Positions 26,995 through 35,571 of a stretch of 64,000 bases of DNA are shown here, one piece after another (the stretch's first letter is position 1; every line of letters begins with the position of its first letter). The notes beneath the pieces were generated by a model that saw nothing but the letters and a program-made list of their open reading frames with translations, was not told the DNA's origin and made no database searches. Origin of the DNA: Streptomyces sp. NBC_00440 (GTDB lineage Bacteria > Actinomycetota > Actinomycetes > Streptomycetales > Streptomycetaceae); assembly GCF_036014215.1 (NCBI RefSeq), contig NZ_CP107921.1, positions 3,964,001 through 4,028,000 of the forward strand, written 5' to 3'. The position numbers and the translations under genes are program-made.

Positions 26995-28489
26995 ATGACA
27001 CTGCCTGAGAACGGCGCAGCGTGGCCGCCTCCGAGCATGGCTCACGCGTACCAGGAGATGCGCCGCGATGACGCGTGGTACGGAGGCAGCGAACGCCGTC
27101 TCCGCGCCATGTACGACCACGGCCAGGACCAGCAGCCACAAAGCGCACCGAGGCTTTTGGGGCCGCCAGGGGCCCGACCAGCACGCCGGGAAGCGGGAGC
27201 GGCGCCTACACGTGCCCCTGCCCAGCGATATCGCCTCGACGTCCGCCGATCTGCTGTTCGCGGACATGCCGACCATCACCGTCGAAGGCACGGGCACGCA
27301 GGCCCGCCTTGACGAGCTGATCGACGAGGGCCGCGCCCATCAGCTGTTCCTGTATGCAGCCGAGCAGGCATCGGCGCTCTCCGGTGTGTACCTCCGCGCA
27401 ACGTGGGACAGGGAACTCGCGTCGCGCCCCCTGCCGACCGTCGTGCAGGCGGGCGCCGCCGTTCCAGAGTTCTCCATAGGCATGCTCCGCGCCGTCAGCT
27501 TCTGGCGTGACTTGTCCGGCGGCACGGACACGACGACGTATCGGCACATTGAGCGGCACGAGCCCGGCCGCATCATGCACGCCCTGTACGAGGGCGCCCC
27601 CGACAACATCGGCCGCCCGGTCCCGCTGACCGAGCACCCGGAGACAGCCGGCCTCGCCGACAGCTTCGACCAGGGGGGCGACGGACAGACGATCAGCACA
27701 GGTATCCCGCTGCTCACCGCGTCGTACGTCCCGAACATGCTCCCGAACCGGCTGCACCGCGGATCGCCCATGGGGCGCAGCGACTATGCCGCCCCGCTCT
27801 ACGACATGTTCGAGTCGCTCGATGACACGTGGACGTCGTGGATGCGAGATCTACGTTTCGCCCGCGCGAGGCTGATCGTCCCAGACGGGTACCTCAGGAA
27901 TGAGGGTCCCGGCAATGGCGCCAGCTTCGATGACGACCGCGAGGTATACAGCGCTCTGAAGATGCCCCCGAACGAGGGCGCCGATATCACCCTCTCGCAG
28001 TTCGACATCCGGGTAGAGGAGCACCAGCGCACGCACGAGAGCATCATTTGGCAGGCCGCACAGTCCGCCGGGTACTCCGCGCAGTCGTTCGGCCTCGACG
28101 GTGGCGGGCAGCCCATCACCACAACCGAATCGGACTCCCGCGATCAACGGAGCATGGTCACCAGGAAGAAGAAGACGGGCTACTGGCGCCACAGTGTCGC
28201 CGACATGGCGCATGTGCTGTTGCTGCTCGACGTCGCACAGTTCGGTTCCCGGATCATCCCGGAGCGGCCGGCCGTCGACTTCGGTGATGGCGTCGCCGAG
28301 TCACTCCAGTCGACCGCAACGTCATTGGAACTACTCAGCCGCGCAACCGCCGTGAGTACCGCGACCAAGGTCAAGATCCTGAACCCCAGTTGGGACGACA
28401 CCGCGGTTCAGGCCGAGGCCGCCGCGATCCTCGCCGAGACCGGCGCGGCGGCCCCCGACCCTATTGGCACATTCCCCCTGAACCAGTGA
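26995..28489 (+). pseudogene. Phage portal protein, N-terminal frameshift
   Basis: ATG 26995 behind TTGGAGG begins MTLPENGAAWPPP and SMAHAYQEMRRDDAWYGGSE. Near 27120-27150 the frame shifts to the one reading FWGRQGPDQHAGKRERRLHV then PLPSDIASTSADLLFADMP and stays open to 28489. Later segments (MFESLDDTWTSWMRDLRFAR, SQFDIRVEEHQRTHESIIWQ, TTTESDSRDQRSMVTRKKK) are typical of SPP1-type portal proteins of actinophages. Apart from this single shift it is nearly complete (about 490 codons). Confidence 0.82.
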
Positions 28490-28520
28490 GGATCTACGAG
28501 AGAGGCCCTTTCCTGGAGCC

Positions 28521-29063
28521 TCAAATGCGTTCTAGGCCAGTATATTCTAGAGCCCTCTGCGCTGCACGCGAAAGCGCGAGAACCGAATCCATTAGATCAA
28601 TAGACGCGTCATCCAATTGACTCACAAGGCCATTAATGCGCCTCTCTTCCATTTCCGCCTCACCCGCAGGTGCATTGATAAATACACGAACACTCACCAA
28701 ATGACCGAACAGAGCGTATGCCCATTTCCTCAATTCGGCTGCTTCAGTCAACACCTCGGCAGGACCGAGAAGAGTGATCTCTAGCCAACCCTCATCGATG
28801 GGCTCTTTGAGATCAAGGGCATTCGTGAGCGCTTCACTAGAGCTCCAAATAACGTCCCCCGCCCCGTATTCGGCCATGTCCGTCGCGGCGGAAATCATTT
28901 GTCGAAATGCCACACGTCGAGGCTCGCGAACTTCCTTTTGGTAGTCCGCTCGCACCGTCGTGAGGGCTGCCTGTCGTTGCGCCCGAGTGGTCAATGCGGC
29001 GGTGCCGAGAGTTGCTATTGCGCCAACAAGGGCACCACCGATCGCCGCGATGCCAGCATCCAT
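28521..29063 (-). CDS. Membrane-anchored helical protein of unknown function
   Basis: 180 residues from ATG 29063. One N-terminal TM (AAIGGALVGAIATLGTAALT, about 5-24) precedes basic and helical cytoplasmic sequence (RAQRQAALTTVRADYQKEVR, later AAELRKWAYALFGHLVSVRV). No catalytic motif found; one-TM proteins of this architecture are common and uncharacterised in Streptomyces. TAACAT eight to thirteen bases upstream and the lack of a ribosome site suggest leaderless transcription. It is intact, less GC-rich and inserted antisense between the broken portal and minor-capsid genes. Start at 29126 is open but improbable. Confidence 0.6.
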   Translation of the reverse strand: MDAGIAAIGGALVGAIATLGTAALTTRAQRQAALTTVRADYQKEVREPRRVAFRQMISAATDMAEYGAGDVIWSSSEALTNALDLKEPIDEGWLEITLLGPAEVLTEAAELRKWAYALFGHLVSVRVFINAPAGEAEMEERRINGLVSQLDDASIDLMDSVLALSRAAQRALEYTGLERI

Positions 29064-29179
29064 GCGGCGGATGTTATCAACCGATCGAAAGGGCCAACTT
29101 CGCCATGAAGCTGGTGCTTTGAGCACTCGGGGCGTCGGTAAAACGAAGGTGGTGGCGAACTGTGCCGATACATCCGGGC

Positions 29180-30250
29180 ATGGTCGAAGACCTCGCCGCG
29201 GGCACCCGCGACCTGTACGCGGAGGCCGAAGAACGGCTGTTGGGCATCATTGCCCGGCAGCTGGCGGACTGATTCGATTCGCCACAGTGGGCCGAGCGCA
29301 AGCTCGCCGCCGTGCAGGCGCTCAGGCGCTCCGCTCAGACCGTGGTCGGCTTCCTTGAACAGGCGGTGGCCGCCGAGGTGTTCGACGTGACCGCGCAGGC
29401 GTACAACGTCGGGCACCGGGCCGGGGTCGCCGAGCTCGGCGCGCTCGACGACGACGGCCGCCGCCTGGTCGACGACGTCACCCCGAACGCTCAGGCGGTC
29501 GATCGCCTCGCAGAGCAGACCGTGGACCGCGTCACCGATACGCACCGGGCGATCCTGCGGGCCGTCGTGGACAAGGTTCCGCGAGATCGTCGCCCACGTC
29601 GCCGCTACGCCGTTCCTCGGTACTGGCAGCCGCCGGCAAGCCACACAGGACGCGATGCAGCGGTTTGCCGATCAGGGCATTACGTCGTTCGTCGACAAGT
29701 CGGGCCGTCGGTGGAAACACTTCATACGCGGAGATGGCCGTACGTACCGCAGTGGGCCGCGCAGCGACAGAAGGCCACATGCGGGCGCCGGAAAGCGCCG
29801 GGGGGATCTCGTCACGGCGTCCAACGCTCCGCGTGAGTGCCCGCTCTGCCGCCCCTGGGAAGGCAAGGTTCTGACGATCAGCGGGCCGGACGGCGCCCAC
29901 GCGGTCGAGGTCGAGCACGCGATCGAGGACGGCCGTACGGTCCGGGTGAACGTTGCCGGATCCCTCGACGCCGCCCGCCGCGCTGGGCTGCAACACCCCA
30001 ACTGCCGCCACTCCGTGAGCGCCTACACGCCGGGAATCACGCGCACGGACAACGCCACCTCGGATCCCGCCGGGGACGAGGCCGGGCAGCGACAGCGCGC
30101 CATTGAGCGCAACATCCGGAACACAAGAACCGGGCCGCCGCCGCTGTCGACCCCGTCGCGAAGCGCGCCGCGAACGCCAAGGTCCGCCAGTGGCAGAGCG
30201 CCATGCGCGAGCACCTGACCGAACACCCCGACCTGCGCCGTCTGCGCGCC
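29180..30250 (+). pseudogene. Phage minor capsid/head morphogenesis protein, heavily decayed
   Basis: ATG 29180 reads VEDLAAGTRDLYAEAEERLL then LGIIARQLAD and meets an in-frame TGA near 29270. The same frame resumes (FDSPQWAERKLAAVQALRRS) and runs until about 29575. After that, pieces alternate between frames: TPFLGTGSRRQATQDAMQRF, SYAEMAVRTAVGRAATEGHM, then ASNAPRECPLCRPWEGKVL and VRQWQSAMREHLTEHPDLRR. The CPLCRPWEGK block is typical of phage minor capsid protein 2. At least one stop and four shifts; not functional. Confidence 0.8.
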
Positions 30251-30251
30251 C

Positions 30252-30948
30252 GTGAGCAGCCCGGGGCATCCAAACCTTCCCGCGGCCCGCACCGTGCCGG
30301 ACACAGCCCATATGGAGGCTGCCCGCGTACGGTCCGGGGACGCGGCGACCATGCGCGAGATGACCGATGAGCAGCTCGGCACGGCCATGGGCGCGCCGTC
30401 GCTCGACGCGCGGGACCAGGCGCGCATTGCGGACGAGTTCGACCGACGGTATCCGCCGGCGCCGCTTCCCGCCCCCGCGGCTACGGGCGATGCTGTCGGC
30501 GACCTGCTCGCCGACCGGGCCGCCATCGATGACGCGCTCGACCCGCTCCCCATTCCGGAGGAGTGGGGAGCCCTCGCCTACGACGAATCGTTCGGCGAGG
30601 AGCTCGCGGCCGCGGTGAAGGGCCGCCGAGAAGCGCGGCACGGAGGCAGCCCCGACGGTCACCCGGGCGCATGCGCGCGCCCTGTACGACGAACACGTAT
30701 ATGCCCAGTACCTGGCTGCCGAGGACGACTGTCGCGGCTACCTGCTCAGCAGGAAAGCACAGGCCGAAGGCGTCGACCCTGCAACGCTGTTCAGCGGTCC
30801 GGCGCACATCGCGTATGCCCGAGCGTCGGACGAGCTCAAGGAGTGGTGGCGCGTCCATGGGCGGATGACTCAGGCCGAGTTCATCGAGCAGGCGACCGGC
30901 GTACGCTCCGAAGCCGCAGCGCGGGCCCGTAAGGCGGAGTCCGAGTAG
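30252..30948 (+). pseudogene. Continuation of phage minor capsid region, frameshifted
   Basis: First frame: RVRSGDAATMREMTDEQLGT, then LDARDQARIADEFDRRYPP, losing sense near 30625. Second frame: VTRAHARALYDEHVYAQYLA, AEDDCRGYLLSRKAQAEGVD, DELKEWWRVHGRMTQAEFIE, ending TAG 30948. It may be the C-terminal half of the minor capsid protein or a separate small phage protein. AAGAGGTG just after it serves the next mini-gene. Confidence 0.6.
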
Positions 30949-30968
30949 CAGAACAAGAGGTGATGAGC

Positions 30969-31127
30969 ATGGGAACGCGCGCAGAGATCGTGCAGGCTGT
31001 GACGGATGGTGCAGCGGCCGGACGCCGCGGCGATCGTCCCACTACCTGCCCGTACTTGCGTGACTCTCTGCTCCGCACGGCATGGATTCGCGGATACGCC
31101 CGCACCCGACCGGCGGCCGGAGCCTGA
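30969..31127 (+). CDS. Rmf/CrpP-fold mini-protein
   Basis: 52 residues. MGTRAEIVQAVTDGAAAGRR followed by CPYLRDSLLRTAWIRGYART resembles the Rmf/CrpP fold (ribosome-modulation-factor type) seen in small actinobacterial and phage proteins: an N-terminal helix, then a C-P-Y turn and an AWIRGY helix. AAGAGGTG ends seven bases before ATG 30969, so this is preferred over ATG 30963. It is intact inside the dead head module. Rmf hibernates ribosomes in Escherichia coli; the role here is unknown. Confidence 0.65.
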   Translation: MGTRAEIVQAVTDGAAAGRRGDRPTTCPYLRDSLLRTAWIRGYARTRPAAGA

Positions 31128-31237
31128 GGTTCCCTCCATCACGTATGACGCTGGTCACAATTTAACTAGTGGTGTCCGCTTATGAACTGTGAGTGAATGT
31201 TCATGCCAACGACATTCATCGACACCACGGGGATTTC

Positions 31238-31786
31238 ATGAACAAGGTGCGTACTGCCATCACGGCAGCCGTCACGGCTATTTCGCTTTCAACAATGGCG
31301 GCGCCTACGTGGGCGGCGGAAGCCTCTGGCGGCGACACGGGCTCTCCGGTCATCAACAACGTCACTGAAAACACACAGGTCAAGGACGTTCAAAAGGGTA
31401 TGGCTCCGGCCACCACTTGGCCGATCAGTAACCATACGTTCAATCCCGGACACCCCTCCTTCACGAACGACGCGTCCTACGGCAAGTTCACAGGGCAGGT
31501 CCATTACGCGTCGCCTCAGACCATGGCTTGGAGCCTGAGGCTGAAGCCAGCCGTTACGGCTGCTGCCACTGGTTCCATGTCCGAGGTTGCATCGGTGACC
31601 AAGAACGGAAAAAAGTACAACTACCACGACAGCCACCCAGCAGTAGGGCCGTCTTACATACTCCACTCTTCAATTAAGACGGTTACGGGAGGGCCTTACG
31701 TGCTCACGATTCGAGAATCGTTCCCCATCAAGGGCGGCACCCGTACCATCACCACCACCTTCACTTTCACGATCACGTTCACCTGA
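31238..31786 (+). CDS. Secreted protein of unknown function with beta-rich C-terminus
   Basis: 182 residues. Signal peptide at about 1-28 (AITAAVTAISLSTMAAPTWA). The mature protein is Thr/Ser/Asn-rich (SPVINNVTENTQVKDVQK; TNDASYGKFTGQVHY) and ends in the alternating strand TRTITTTFTFTITFT. No known domain recognised. Codon use is much less GC-biased than the chromosome, pointing to recent acquisition. Only a weak GGGG precedes ATG 31238; the frame opens 45 bp earlier at 31193. The next gene encodes a small cytoplasmic protein, so a toxin/immunity-like pair is conceivable but unproven. Confidence 0.6.
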   Translation: MNKVRTAITAAVTAISLSTMAAPTWAAEASGGDTGSPVINNVTENTQVKDVQKGMAPATTWPISNHTFNPGHPSFTNDASYGKFTGQVHYASPQTMAWSLRLKPAVTAAATGSMSEVASVTKNGKKYNYHDSHPAVGPSYILHSSIKTVTGGPYVLTIRESFPIKGGTRTITTTFTFTITFT

Positions 31787-31868
31787 TCAACAGCCGTTAA
31801 GGACCGGGGGACGTAGAATTTGGTATACTTCTTCACCCCTCCCCCTCGCAGCAGAAGGAGGAAGTTGC

Positions 31869-32246
31869 ATGTCGCGAGTACAGCGACTCACTGAAATCGT
31901 GTTGGCCGACCTCCGAGTGCAACGCCCTGAACTTAATCCGTGCGTAACCTACACCCCATCAGACTTCATTCCGGGAGCGGTTGATATTCTCCTCAGCGAC
32001 GAAGGAGGATTCGGGTGCGGATTTTTGATCAATCCAGAAAATAGCGACCAGGAAATTACCCTGGAACTCGCTTACAGAATTCCCACCGCGTACGTAGAGC
32101 TCTTCCAAGTGGGAATACCAATAGTTCCCGGAAGTCAACGACCAGCGGTTGCGGTTATCGAAGGTGATGTAGTCATGTGGCGCGACCCAAAGCGCCCATC
32201 GAACTGGTCATGTCCGGTGGGTCGACTTGATTCCTCGGAGAACTGA
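31869..32246 (+). CDS. Small cytoplasmic protein of unknown function
   Basis: 125 residues, no signal peptide or TM. AGAAGGAGG lies just before ATG 31869, and TATACT at 31824-31829 is a good -10 box for its own promoter. The sequence (RLTEIVLADLRVQRPELNPC, GAVDILLSDEGGFGCGFLIN, ENSDQEITLELAYRIPTAYV) predicts alternating strands and helices; no family recognised. GC content is low for the genome, like its neighbour at 31238. A terminator follows at 32378-32400. Confidence 0.6.
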   Translation: MSRVQRLTEIVLADLRVQRPELNPCVTYTPSDFIPGAVDILLSDEGGFGCGFLINPENSDQEITLELAYRIPTAYVELFQVGIPIVPGSQRPAVAVIEGDVVMWRDPKRPSNWSCPVGRLDSSEN

Positions 32247-32377
32247 GAGTTCCCGACACCTGATTTCTCGTGCTTGCTTAATTCGAGGAAGCGGAGCTGC
32301 CCCGGAACTCGCGGTAGTCGGCAGCCGACTGGCCAGGAGGACCGCACCGCGTAGCAAACGCATGACCAGCACCAATC

Positions 32378-32400
32378 GGGGCCCGCCAGGAGCGGGCCCC
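32378..32400 (+). terminator. Rho-independent terminator
   Basis: Perfect 9-bp arms GGGGCCCGC and GCGGGCCCC with a 5-base loop, followed by TTTTG. It ends the transcript of the two low-GC cargo genes before the scaffold pseudogene. Confidence 0.85.
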
Positions 32401-32460
32401 TTTTGCATGCCCGAACGGCCCGCCAGGCGCGGGCCCGTACTGCCCCAGGAGGGCACCCAC

Positions 32461-33137
32461 ATGAGCACCCCCGCAGCCCCCGCAGCTGGCCCCGGCGACA
32501 TCGCGTCGGCCACGACCGAGTCCAGCACCGGGCAGGACCCGACCGCCGCACCGGCCGTACCCGTGGGCGAGGACGTCAGCAGCCTGCCGCCGTGGGCACA
32601 GCAGCAGCTCACGAGCGCCCGCGCGGAGGCAGCGAAGTCCCGCACGATCGCCAAGGCCAACGCCGCGCAGGAAGCCGAGGCCGTGATCACGCAGCGGCTC
32701 GCCGAGGCCTTCGGCATCGCCCCGACCCCCGACGCCCCGCCGGACCCCGCCGCGCTCACTGCCCAGGTTGCCGAGCTCTCCGCGCAGCTGCGCACCGCCC
32801 AGGTTCAGAACGCCGCCCGGACCGCCGCGGCCGAGCAGCAGGCCCGCCCCGATCGGCTCCTGAACTCGGTGGCGTTCAACGCGAAGATCGCCGACCTCGA
32901 CCCCGCCGCAGCCGACTTCGGCGAGCAGCTCCAGGCTGCGATCACCGCCGAAGTCGCCACCGATCCCGAGCTGTACCGGACCGCCCCGGCCGGCCCCGCA
33001 CGCGCGGGCGCCGAGTTCAGCGGCCGCCGTCCGACGGCATCACCCCCGCTCAGTTCGGCGCCATGAACTACGCGGCCCGCGCCGCTCTGTTCCAGACCGA
33101 CCCCATCACCTACCGGCGACTTGCCAGTACCCAGTAA
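32461..33137 (+). pseudogene. Phage scaffold protein, C-terminal frameshift
   Basis: ATG 32461. The sequence is Ala/Pro-rich at first (SLPPWAQQQLTSARAEAAKS) followed by a long coiled helix (RTIAKANAAQEAEAVITQRL; ALTAQVAELSAQLRTAQVQN), typical of capsid scaffolds. Near 33030 the frame is lost; the adjacent frame reads SDGITPAQFGAMNYAARAAL and DPITYRRLASTQ to 33137, the natural C-terminus. One indel therefore breaks it. The capsid gene follows after 11 bp. Confidence 0.8.
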
Positions 33138-33148
33138 GGAGACCCACC

Positions 33149-33770
33149 GTGCCCAACACTGCCGCCGCCGATCTGTTCGTTCCCGAGGTATGGGGCGACA
33201 TGTCACAGGCCAAGTTCACCGGCACCGTCCTTGTGGGCGGCTCGGCCGCCGTCATGACCGATGACCAGCTGGTCGGTCAGCCGGGCAACTCCGTCAACTT
33301 CCCGAAGTGGAACGCACTCGGGGAGCTCGACGACCTGTCCGAGGGTGTCGCCATGGGCACTACGAAAATGTCGCAGACGAGCGACAAGGCCACCATCCGG
33401 GAGGCCGGTAAGGCGGTCGAGCTCACCGATACCGCGGTTCTGACCGCGCTCGGCAACGCCAACGACGAGGCACACCGACAGTTCGGGATCCTCGCCGCCC
33501 GCAAGGTGGACGCGGCCCTTATCGCGCAGGCGCAGGCCGACGAGACCGCACAGGGGGCGGCAACCCGTACACGTTCACCACCGCCGCGGGGAAGACCGCG
33601 TTCACGCGACCGACGTGGAATGACGCGATGGTCCCCGCCATCGCCCAGTTCGGCGACGAGTGGGACCCGGCCGAGTTCGGGTGTTCCTCAACTCGGCGCA
33701 GCTCGCCGACGCGTACGCCGACGAGCGGTTCATCGATGCCCCGGCCACCCACTGCGCTGGGCAAGCCCGC
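33149..33770 (+). pseudogene. Phage major capsid protein, frameshifted and truncated
   Basis: GTG 33149 behind AAGGAG. N-terminus ADLFVPEVWGDMSQAKFTGT, VNFPKWNALGELDDLSEGVA, then AVELTDTAVLTALGNANDEA matches HK97-like actinophage capsids. Frame loss near 33555 (NPYTFTTAAGKTAFTRPTWN in the next frame) and again near 33680 (VFLNSAQLADAYADERFIDA). Homology ends near 33750, leaving roughly two thirds of the protein; unrelated hairpin-rich DNA follows. This is the right end of recognisable phage sequence. Confidence 0.8.
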
Positions 33771-33975
33771 CAGCAGCGAAACGCCCCTGGGGCGGGATCT
33801 CTCCCGTGCCAGGGGCGTCTGCTGCCGCTCCCCGGTAGGAAAACACCGGGGGTGATGCACCCTCACTCTTCCACCTGATACCGACACCCCGGCGTTCGGG
33901 CGAATCGCGGTAGACGCATGGGGCCGGTGGATCTACTGGAACCTCTATCTGTTCACAGACCTGCACTGGAGTGAC

Positions 33976-34263
33976 ATGCGCTTCCGTACCGCCCTCGCCG
34001 CGCTCGGCCTTGCTGCCGCCGCCATCGCCGGAACCGCTGGTGCCGCCGCCGCCGCCGACAACCATGGCAGCAACGCGTGCACCTTCAGGCCCGCCACCGC
34101 CAACGGCCAGCTGGTCGACGTGCTCCCCGACGTCCCTGTCCTGTCAGCCCCGCAGAGCCAGCAGTGCACGACGACTTCCACCCAGGACAACACCGACGGG
34201 CCGCTCTCCCACATCCTCGGCTCTATTCCGGTCCTCCCCGGCAGCGGCGTAGACAACAGCTGA
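33976..34263 (+). CDS. Small secreted rodlin-like protein
   Basis: 95 residues. Signal peptide RTALAALGLAAAAIAGTAGA then AAAA. The mature 70 residues include VLSAPQSQQCTTTSTQDNTD and GPLSHILGSIPVLPG, resembling the C-terminal part of rodlins (surface rodlet-layer proteins of aerial hyphae) but shorter than the usual 130 residues. GGAG lies four to five bases before ATG 33976. Two cysteines. If correct it acts on the cell surface during sporulation; the shortness leaves doubt. Confidence 0.55.
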   Translation: MRFRTALAALGLAAAAIAGTAGAAAAADNHGSNACTFRPATANGQLVDVLPDVPVLSAPQSQQCTTTSTQDNTDGPLSHILGSIPVLPGSGVDNS

Positions 34264-34404
34264 TACCACTCGCACTCACCGGATGAATCTGTGGCACACG
34301 GTCCGGGAATGAGTAGGCACCCCAGCTGGAGTTCCTCTATCGGCGGGGGCGCCTCGTTCCTGCTGTTGCATCTCCGCAGGTCACGCGGCGAGTGTTCTAT
34401 CCAC

Positions 34405-34624
34405 GTTGTTCCACATGAGCGTTCCGACCCGCTGGTCGCCGTCGATCCCCAGCTCGTCGCGGAGCGCGTTGGCGAGCTGTACGGCACGTACGCCGGTCTC
34501 GGCGAAGGTGCGGCGCGTCGGCGTCGCCGGTCCAGGTGGTGATCCGGGAGGCCCCGTGCACCAGCGTTCCGTGGACGAGAATGCGGGTCACTGTCAGCGG
34601 TACGTCCTGCATCGTGCTCAGCAC
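34405..34624 (-). pseudogene. Truncated acyl-CoA synthetase fragment
   Basis: Starting at GTG/ATG 34624/34612 behind CCAGGAGGA, it reads STMQDVPLTVTRILVHGTLV and ITTWTGDAD, then shifts frame and continues TFAETGVRAVQLANALRDEL and VGTLMWNN, matching residues about 1-76 of the intact synthetase at 21393-23042. Everything downstream is missing. Many substitutions show it is a paralogue, not a recent copy. Its truncated end faces the accessory region, which apparently replaced the rest of the gene. Confidence 0.85.
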
Positions 34625-34683
34625 GGCGTCCTCCTGGTGGGGCAGCGTTGCCTACGCATGGGTAATGTGCCGCAATTCTGCGC

Positions 34684-34701
34684 ACATACCAAGCGGTATG
34701 T
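34684..34701. promoter_or_regulatory. CATACC-N4-GGTATG operator before truncated synthetase
   Basis: Arms ACATACC and GGTATGT around AAGC, 60 bp upstream of the fragment start. It has the same 16-bp core as the site at 23084-23099, so both synthetase promoters answered to one regulator. Confidence 0.65.
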
Positions 34702-34812
34702 CACTACCCGTCCTCAGGAAATCCGCCGACGCCTCCCGCTCCGGCTCCCGTACCGCTCCCGTACCGCCGTGTCCTGTCCCGCCCTGCCTTGCCCTGCGTG
34801 GGAGTGCGCCGG

Positions 34813-35349
34813 TCAGTGGGCGAGGGACAGCTCAGGGTCCTCGCGCAGTTTGCCGAGGGCGCGGGAGACCGCGCTCTTGACCGTACCGACCGAGACCCCG
34901 AGCACCTCGGCGGTCTGCTGCTCGCTGAGATCCTCGTAGTAGCGGAGCACCAGCATGGCCCGCTGCCGGTCGGGGAGCTTCATCACCGCGTGCCACATCG
35001 CATCGCGCAGCGCCTGCTGCTCAGCCGCATCGGGCGCGGGCTCGGTCTCCGGCTCGGGCAGGTCGTCGCAGACGAACTCGTCGACCTTGCGCTTGCGCCA
35101 CTGCGACGTACGGGTGTTCACCAGCGCCCGTCGGACATAACCGTCCAGGGCGCCATGGTCCTCGATCCGTTCCCACGCGACGTAGGTCTTGGTCAGCGCG
35201 GTCTGGAGCAGATCCTCGGCATCACTCGGATTGGCAGTCAGCGAACGGGCGGTACGCAGCAGAACGGGCCCCCGGGCCCGCATGTAGGTGGCGAACGACG
35301 AGTACGGCGTCGCCACCTTCGCTGCGTTGGTACAGACTGGCGTGGTCAT
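34813..35349 (-). CDS. SigE-family ECF RNA polymerase sigma factor
   Basis: 178 residues. Region 2 (PVLLRTARSLTANPSDAEDL, LLQTALTKTYVAWERI) and region 4 (LPDRQRAMLVLRYYEDLSEQ, AEVLGVSVGTVKSAVSRALG) are clear; the spacing and the GTVKSAVSRAL helix fit the actinobacterial SigE-family group. ATG 35349. No anti-sigma gene adjoins, and the neighbours (synthetase relic, DUF1906 protein) do not point to a regulon. The 222-bp upstream gap holds CCACCT/AGGTGG-type hairpins near 35440-35460. Confidence 0.9.
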   Translation of the reverse strand: MTTPVCTNAAKVATPYSSFATYMRARGPVLLRTARSLTANPSDAEDLLQTALTKTYVAWERIEDHGALDGYVRRALVNTRTSQWRKRKVDEFVCDDLPEPETEPAPDAAEQQALRDAMWHAVMKLPDRQRAMLVLRYYEDLSEQQTAEVLGVSVGTVKSAVSRALGKLREDPELSLAH

Positions 35350-35571
35350 AGCTCCACGCTAGGAGCCGAACCCCCTTGAGCAGATCGCCCAGAGGTGCCG
35401 AAGGCGAATCCCCCTCAGGTTGTAGGAGTGGTGGTACCCCCACCTCCTGAAGGTGGAGGGCGCCCATCCCCTCGTCGGGGTTCCGGTGCTGGACCGGGGA
35501 AGGGTCCCTGGACGATTCCGGAAGATTCCGAGGGAGGGCGCCAGGAGGGGCGGTCCGGTCCGGCACGTTCG

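Larger units (their letters stand above)
24630..33770 (+). mobile_element. Decayed prophage head module
   Basis: In phage order: HTH/small terminase, large terminase, portal, minor capsid, Rmf-like mini-gene, scaffold and major capsid, all plus strand. Every recognised structural gene has stops or frameshifts, the capsid gene is cut short, and tail, lysis, integrase and repressor genes are absent. Intact unrelated genes lie between the wrecks, two of them on the opposite strand. Boundaries are approximate: homology begins at the HTH gene and ends within the capsid gene. Confidence 0.85.
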
